A stretch of DNA of 9,286 nucleotides from Polyangiaceae bacterium (GTDB lineage: Bacteria; Myxococcota; Polyangia; Polyangiales; Polyangiaceae), in NCBI GenBank assembly GCA_025936205.1, contig JAICTU010000369.1:1-9286 (forward strand), given 5' to 3'. Shown in pieces: positions 5,337 through 9,286 of this stretch; the stretch's first letter is position 1, and the number at the start of each line of letters is the position of its first letter. Below the pieces are notes generated by a model, which worked only from the letters and a program-made list of their open reading frames with translations, was not told the DNA's origin and made no database searches. The translations under genes were made by a program, and so were the position numbers.

Positions 5337-7286
5337 CTATTGCTGTCGAGCGACGTTGGCGGCCAGCCGCGCCGCTCCTTCACGGAGCGCTTCTTCGAGC
5401 TCACGCGCCGCCGTCTCGACGGCGCTGGCAACTCGCGCGCTCCGCTGAGTTGCCTCTCTTGCTTCACGATGCGGCCCAGCAGGCATCTCCTCGGAGCTCT
5501 CCACCCGTGAGTGCAGGGCATCGTGAATTGCCTTGTGTGCCCAGGCATCCACGAGCGGACACTGGGCAACCGCCTCGCGGATCTCGAGCTCCGCCTCTTC
5601 CAGGCGGTCGTACGCCGGCGTCACGCGCCGCGGATCGCCGGTCAGCGTGACGCGCGAGGCGTGCTCGGCGAGGCGGCGGATGCGGCGTGACACGCGCCGC
5701 ACGCGCAGGCACGCATGGGCGTGCTTCTCGAGCCAGCGCAGGATCCGGGACGCCTCGATGGGCCTCCACAACTCGCGCGCCTTGCCTGCCATCTCACTGG
5801 CCTGAACGGGCTGCCGCTCCGGCAACTCCGCGAGCAGCTGCGCGAGGGGCAGGTCCTCGAAGCCGGGGATGTGCACGCCGCCCTCGGTGCAGTTGACCAG
5901 ACGCACGCTGCTGCCGGCCTTGTGCAGCAACTCGGCGCTGCGCCGGAACCAATCCTGGATGTTGGCGAAGCTCGCCGCGGAGTCGACCTCGCCCTGGCCG
6001 CCCCAGGCGGGTACCCGGCGGTGCGGCTCGCGCGGCCGCGCGATGCCCTGCTCCTCGCCGTGCACGCGCAACACCTCGTCGTTCCAGTCGAGATGCACCA
6101 GGCCATTCTCGTCGAAGCGGGCCTTCGAGCTCTCGTAGCCGGTGCCCTTCGCGTACGTCTTGCCCTCGGTGTACGCGAGGTCCTGCCCCACCAACACCAG
6201 CGGCGAGCAACCGAGGAAGCGCGCCAGCGAAAACGCCATGGTCGAGACACTGCCCGACACCGGCAAACCGGGCTGCCCGGTGAGCTCCTCCAGCGGAGCA
6301 TCGTACTGCGCGACCAGCTCGTGCACGGGCAGCAGCGGACCGGTACCCGTGCGCAGCGTATCGGGCGCGGCGGTCAGGCTGAAGGCCCGCACGGCGCGTG
6401 AGATGAAGGGCAGATCGCGCAGCTTGGTGGAAGCGTCGATGCTCTCGATGCAGGCCACCACCTGTGGCTCGACGCCGTGCTTGCCCAGCGACACGGCGCC
6501 CGAGTTCGTGGCAAACACGATGCCCTTCTGCGCGGCCTGGTTCAACAGCGCGATGTTCTTGTCGAGCGAAGGGCCAGCGCCGATGATGAACGCCGGCACG
6601 CCCTGGTACTGCCCGCGCAGCGTCAAAAACGGCGGCGCGTCCGTCAACAACTCGACGTTGGCGATGATGTCCTGGATCCAGACCTTGCCGCGGTTGTTGA
6701 ACGTGGCCTTGGAGACCAACGTGCGCTGCAGCAAGCTCGGGATGACCTCCACGAACGCCGCCGCTTCCTCCGGGTAGGCATGGTAGTAGCCTGGAGTCGT
6801 CAGCACCCGCACATCCAGCACGCGCGCCGCGAACTCACGCCACACCCGCATCAGGTCTGCCACGCCGTTGACGATGATCACGCTGCCGAGATCCAGCGGA
6901 CCGTACTCCAGCAGCGTGCGCAACAGCGCGACATCCGGCTCGTAGACGACGATCGGCACCTTGCACATCGCGCGCGCGATGCGCGGCAGCTGCCCGGCTG
7001 CCATACCGAAGATCACGACGACGTTATCGTCCGGAATATCGTGCAGCTGGGCGAAGACCTCGTTGGTCGCGAGCTCCATTCCGAAGCGCCGGCTGCCGTC
7101 ACGCAGGTACGGAGTGCCGTCCGCCTGCAGCTCCACCCTGCCGCGTGGCTCGGCATCGCGGATCGCTTGCCGCGTCTCCTGCGGGATCGGCAGCGCCTGG
7201 AGGTTGGCCTCCAGAAAGTACGTCCGCCGCTGCGCGCTTCTGTCCACCAACGGCGGCGCGAGCGAAGCAACGGCGGCCGCGCTCAT
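5337..7286 (-). CDS. Maf/DUF115 family motility accessory factor, probable flagellin glycosyltransferase
   Basis: A 649-residue protein of the MAF_flag10 / DUF115 (MptE-like) family, members of which transfer pseudaminic or legionaminic acid to Ser/Thr of flagellin in the cytoplasm before export. Visible family marks are the N-terminal region with VVVIFGMAAGQLPR (89-102) and VVYEPD (113-118), then NNRGKVWIQDIIANV (197-211), the nucleotide-binding-like IIGAGPSLDKN (234-244), VGQDLAYTEGKTY (366-378) and NCTEGGVHIPGF (465-476). Residues from about 500 to the end are helical and Arg/Glu-rich, as in other Maf C-termini. It overlaps csrA by 4 nt and is followed by fliC3 after 15 nt, placing a modification enzyme next to its likely substrates. 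The sugar donor and acceptor are inferred; no nonulosonic-acid biosynthesis genes are visible here. Confidence 0.85.
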   Translation of the reverse strand: MSAAAVASLAPPLVDRSAQRRTYFLEANLQALPIPQETRQAIRDAEPRGRVELQADGTPYLRDGSRRFGMELATNEVFAQLHDIPDDNVVVIFGMAAGQLPRIARAMCKVPIVVYEPDVALLRTLLEYGPLDLGSVIIVNGVADLMRVWREFAARVLDVRVLTTPGYYHAYPEEAAAFVEVIPSLLQRTLVSKATFNNRGKVWIQDIIANVELLTDAPPFLTLRGQYQGVPAFIIGAGPSLDKNIALLNQAAQKGIVFATNSGAVSLGKHGVEPQVVACIESIDASTKLRDLPFISRAVRAFSLTAAPDTLRTGTGPLLPVHELVAQYDAPLEELTGQPGLPVSGSVSTMAFSLARFLGCSPLVLVGQDLAYTEGKTYAKGTGYESSKARFDENGLVHLDWNDEVLRVHGEEQGIARPREPHRRVPAWGGQGEVDSAASFANIQDWFRRSAELLHKAGSSVRLVNCTEGGVHIPGFEDLPLAQLLAELPERQPVQASEMAGKARELWRPIEASRILRWLEKHAHACLRVRRVSRRIRRLAEHASRVTLTGDPRRVTPAYDRLEEAELEIREAVAQCPLVDAWAHKAIHDALHSRVESSEEMPAGPHREAREATQRSARVASAVETAARELEEALREGAARLAANVARQQ

Positions 7287-7591
7287 ACGGGCTTCGGATC
7301 CTTCGCCGGGCCGGCGCCTGGTCGGCGCAGCACCGTCACGGAAATGGCGGCCAGCGGCGTGCCCTCGGCGGGCCGCGCGGGGGTCAAAGCCCCTGCATCC
7401 GCTACGCTACTTTGAGCAGCAGAGCGATTCGCTTCCTCGATGGAGTCGCGAACCTCTCCGCGCAAAACCGTCAGACCGCGCGGGGCGCGAATACCGAGCT
7501 TGACGGAACTCCGATGGACTTCGGTAACGACGAGCTCGATCTCTTCGCCGATCGAAACGCGCTGTCCCTTGCGGCGGGAAATCACCAGCAT
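7283..7591 (-). CDS. csrA: CsrA/RsmA carbon storage regulator with extended C-terminus
   Basis: A 102-residue RNA-binding translational regulator. Residues 1-57 are a canonical CsrA fold: MLVISRRKGQ start, IGEEIELVV at 14-22, VKLGIRAPRG at 30-39 and VLRGEV at 42-47. R44, the family's key RNA-contact residue, is present. CsrA dimers bind ANGGA in mRNA hairpin loops, usually over the ribosome site. Most CsrA proteins have 60-75 residues; here about 45 further residues, rich in Ala, Pro and Gly, follow. The stop TGA overlaps the Maf start as ATGA, so the two are probably translationally coupled. Candidate targets, the fliC1 and fliC2 leaders, lie in the same locus. FliW, the CsrA antagonist in many flagellar loci, is not in this window. 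The start is fixed by the family N-terminus. Confidence 0.93.
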   Translation of the reverse strand: MLVISRRKGQRVSIGEEIELVVTEVHRSSVKLGIRAPRGLTVLRGEVRDSIEEANRSAAQSSVADAGALTPARPAEGTPLAAISVTVLRRPGAGPAKDPKPV

Positions 7592-7603
7592 CGACCCTGC
7601 TCT

Positions 7604-7620
7604 TGCAGGAGCAGTGCCAA
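7604..7620 (-). promoter_or_regulatory. Candidate sigma-54 promoter (-24/-12) overlapping the csrA 5' end
   Basis: The minus strand reads TTGGCACTGCTCCTGCA. TGGCAC (7619-7614) matches the -24 box and CTGCA (7608-7604) the -12 box, with exactly 10 bases between the invariant GG and GC, as sigma-54 requires. A start 12 nt after the -12 C falls near 7593, two bases before the csrA ATG at 7591, so a transcript from here would be almost leaderless. The same bases form an RNA hairpin, CTGCTC-CTGCAA-GAGCAG (7597-7614), in any read-through transcript from flgL, just upstream of the weak csrA ribosome site (GCAGGG). The sequence match is strong; activity is inferred. Confidence 0.6.
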
Positions 7621-7703
7621 CTCAGAACGCTGGCTAATTCCGATACGAGGCCCGATTCAAAGGCTCGCCGGGCCACCAAGTGTCGCTACCTTGACGCAGG
7701 AGG

Positions 7704-7730
7704 GGTCAGGGATCAGTGGTCAGGGATCAG
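7704..7730. repeat. Direct repeat GGTCAGGGATCAG, two copies
   Basis: The 13-mer GGTCAGGGATCAG occurs at 7704-7716 and again at 7718-7730, separated by one T. Copies are exact. Similar TCAGGGATCAG-type words are common in the intergenic DNA of several high-GC bacteria, from general knowledge and not checked here. It lies about 110-140 nt upstream of the csrA start, too far to be part of the core promoter. Confidence 0.7.
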
Positions 7731-7820
7731 AGCTTGGCTCGCCCCTTTAGCACCCTGCCCCCACCAGTATGTGCCCGCTGGACGCAGCGCACGCTTCAGC
7801 CGGAGGCGGTCCGGATACCC

Positions 7821-7853
7821 TGGACCCCTCGACCCCTTGGCCCCTCGACCCTT
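7821..7853. repeat. C-rich imperfect tandem repeat (two units of about 17 nt)
   Basis: On the plus strand TGGACCCCTCGACCCCT (7821-7837) is followed directly by TGGCCCCTCGACCCTT (7838-7853). Each unit is itself built from shorter GACCCCT-like words. It lies between flgL and csrA and encodes nothing I can support. It looks like low-complexity intergenic repeat sequence; no function is implied. Confidence 0.6.
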
Positions 7854-7876
7854 CAGCGGCTCACGGATGCATAGGT

Positions 7877-7891
7877 CGTCGCAAAGCGACG
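7877..7891 (-). other. Stem-loop directly after the flgL stop codon
   Basis: On the minus strand CGTCGC-TTT-GCGACG forms a perfect 6-bp stem with a 3-nt loop, starting one base after the flgL TGA. No run of T follows on the transcribed strand, so it is not a classical intrinsic terminator. It could protect the 3' end of a flgKL transcript or act with Rho. The pairing is seen in the sequence; the role is inferred. Confidence 0.5.
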
Positions 7892-7892
7892 C

Positions 7893-8771
7893 TCAGAACG
7901 TGTCGTTGTTGCCGGTGCCGAGCGTCGTCCGTGCCACGGCGATCGCTTGCTGCAGCGTGGTCGACAGCTGATTCAGCTCGCTCAGCGCGCTGAACGGATC
8001 CACGTCGCCCAGGGTGCTGCGGCGGCGATCGAGCTCCAGCGCCGTGGTCGATAGTGCCTCGTCGGCGGAATCGAGCCGGTTCATGATCAGGCCGGTCTTG
8101 GCCTGCGTGCGCACGATCTGGGCGCGCGACGTCTCGAGGTCGGTCAGCGTGCGGGCCACGCCATCGCCATCGTTCGACTCCAGCGCAGCGCGCAGCGCGC
8201 TGAGCGTCGCATAGGCATCCGCGCCGCCGGCGCTGCTGAAGGCCTCCGCTCCGGTGACGCTGACGGACGTGGTCACCCCCGGCGAGATCTCGACCTCGTG
8301 CTGGGACGCATCTCCCTGGTAACTACCGTTTTCGTCGAGCGCGGCCTTGTTGGTGAGGTTGCCCGAGAACAGGAAGCCACGGCTGCCGCGCGTGTTGGCA
8401 GTGGAGATGAACTGCTTCTGGATGGTCTCCACTTCGTTGGCGAGCATGCGTCGATCGTCGGCCGTGAGGCTGCCGTTGGAGCCCTGGATGGCGAGCTCCT
8501 TGGCGCGCACCATCAGATCAGAGGCTTGCGCCAGGCCGGCTTCGCTCAGCTCCAGGTCGGAGCGCACCGTGCTGATCGTCGAGCGGTAGTCGGCGGTGCG
8601 CGCCGACTGAGCGGCGATGCGCGTCAGGCGCGAGGCCGCCGCCGGATCGTCGGAAGGAGCGCCGATCTTGCTTCCTGATGAGATCTGCCCCGTCAGCGTC
8701 GCCTGCCGCGAACGCAGCGCAGACAGCGAGCGTTGCACGGAATCAAAGCGCATGTTGTCGGCGATTCTCAT
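7893..8771 (-). CDS. flgL: FlgL, flagellar hook-filament junction protein 3
   Basis: A complete 292-residue protein of usual FlgL length. FlgL is exported and sits between FlgK and the first flagellin subunits. The start MRIADNMRFDSVQRSL is typical (family MRISTxMxF). Residues 30-46 contain ISSGSKIGAPSDDPAAAS, the conserved flagellin-like N-terminal block with PSDDP. Residues 91-103 (KELAIQGSNGSLT) and RGFLFSGNLT at 131-140 are further FlgL marks, followed by the G-Y-x-GD segment at 149-153. The C-terminus is a helical D0 region. The start at 8771 is supported by GAAGGA five bases upstream. It follows flgK by 25 nt and is almost certainly co-transcribed with it. A small hairpin lies directly after the stop. 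Confidence 0.94.
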   Translation of the reverse strand: MRIADNMRFDSVQRSLSALRSRQATLTGQISSGSKIGAPSDDPAAASRLTRIAAQSARTADYRSTISTVRSDLELSEAGLAQASDLMVRAKELAIQGSNGSLTADDRRMLANEVETIQKQFISTANTRGSRGFLFSGNLTNKAALDENGSYQGDASQHEVEISPGVTTSVSVTGAEAFSSAGGADAYATLSALRAALESNDGDGVARTLTDLETSRAQIVRTQAKTGLIMNRLDSADEALSTTALELDRRRSTLGDVDPFSALSELNQLSTTLQQAIAVARTTLGTGNNDTF

Positions 8772-8796
8772 GGCATTCCTTCAGATCTGACGCGGT

Positions 8797-9286
8797 TTAG
8801 CGGCCCACCGTGTTGAGCAGCTCCTCGAGCATTTGGTCGGCGGTGGTGAAGACGCGGGAAGCCGCCTGGAAGGCGCGCTGGAACTTGCTCAGCGAGACCA
8901 TTTCTTCGTCGAGCGAGACGCCGCTGATCGATTGGCGCATGGCCTCGACCTGCGCGGTCATGGCTTCGCGCGTGTCGAGCGTGGCCGCCGCATCGGCCTT
9001 GCGCTGGCCGACGCTGCCCACGATGCGCGCATAGGCTTGCCCCGGATCCAGGTCGCCCAGCGCGGCGATCGGGGTGCTGCCGAGCTTGGCCAGCGCGGTC
9101 GCCTGGGTGGCGTTGCCGGGCACCTCACCGGCGCTGCTGGAGGCGCCGAGCAGCTCCGGGTGATCCTTCAACGTGGCGTTCAGGTTCAGGGATGCCGCGG
9201 CGCCGGCCTGCGTGCCGCTGAGCGTGAACAGCACGCGGCCGCCGCTGCCGTCGAGGCCGAAGCCGGCGGCGTGGACGCTGTTGATC
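8797..9286 (-). CDS. flgK: FlgK, flagellar hook-filament junction protein 1, C-terminal part
   Basis: This is the C-terminal end of a gene that continues beyond the right edge; 162 residues before the TAA stop are visible. FlgK is an exported axial protein that joins the hook to the filament and works together with FlgL. The frame stays open to the window edge, beginning INSVHAAGFGLDGSGG, which matches the family block INxxHxxGxdLnG. The end reads SLDEEMVSLSKFQRAFQAA followed by RVFTTADQMLEELLNTVGR, the usual FlgK C-terminal D0 heptad region. The GTG at 9234 is internal, not a start. flgL begins 25 nt downstream, as in most flgK-flgL pairs. Nothing looks degraded. Identification rests on sequence motifs and the flgL neighbour. 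The length and N-terminus cannot be judged. Confidence 0.93.
   Translation of the reverse strand, partial: INSVHAAGFGLDGSGGRVLFTLSGTQAGAAASLNLNATLKDHPELLGASSSAGEVPGNATQATALAKLGSTPIAALGDLDPGQAYARIVGSVGQRKADAAATLDTREAMTAQVEAMRQSISGVSLDEEMVSLSKFQRAFQAASRVFTTADQMLEELLNTVGR

Overview
The window is one strand-uniform stretch of a flagellar locus. Every gene I can support lies on the minus strand, so transcription runs from right to left. In that order they are: flgK (C-terminal part, entering from the right edge), flgL, csrA, a Maf/DUF115-type flagellin-modification gene, three flagellin genes (here fliC3, fliC2, fliC1), fliS, and a SAM-methyltransferase/TPR gene. The sequence is GC-rich with strong GC bias at third codon positions. 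That base composition, the csrA-Maf-multiple flagellin order and the intergenic GGTCAGGGATCAG-type repeats suggest a high-GC deltaproteobacterial or Myxococcota-like flagellate. This is inference; no rRNA or other taxonomic marker is present.

Layout. Positions 8797-9286 and 7893-8771 hold the two hook-filament junction proteins FlgK and FlgL. A 301-nt gap (7592-7892) contains a hairpin after flgL, two short repeat clusters, and a very good sigma-54 -24/-12 match ending almost at the csrA start codon. csrA (7283-7591) overlaps the Maf gene (5337-7286) by the ATGA arrangement, and fliC3 follows Maf after 15 nt. A 657-nt non-coding gap (3834-4490) separates fliC3 from fliC2. It carries four copies of an ATCGGGTTA motif, three of them enclosed by unrelated inverted arms. 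fliC2 and fliC1 are separated by 217 nt and fliC1 and fliS by about 130 nt, with perfect or near-perfect GC hairpins after each flagellin stop. fliS is followed directly by the methyltransferase/TPR gene.

How it fits together. FlgK and FlgL form the junction on which filament is built, the flagellins form the filament, and FliS is the expected flagellin chaperone. The Maf protein probably adds a nonulosonic-acid sugar to flagellin, and the methyltransferase may modify flagellin or its glycan. CsrA is an RNA-binding translational repressor. The leaders of fliC1 and fliC2 both carry a CANGGANG sequence that can form a C-ANGGAN-G hexaloop overlapping the Shine-Dalgarno sequence, the known form of a high-affinity CsrA/RsmE site. 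fliC3 does not have it. The most interesting reading of the window is therefore a local CsrA-flagellin circuit acting on two of three filament subunits, with csrA itself possibly driven by a sigma-54 promoter that would give a nearly leaderless mRNA. No fliW, fliD or sigma-28 gene is visible in the window.
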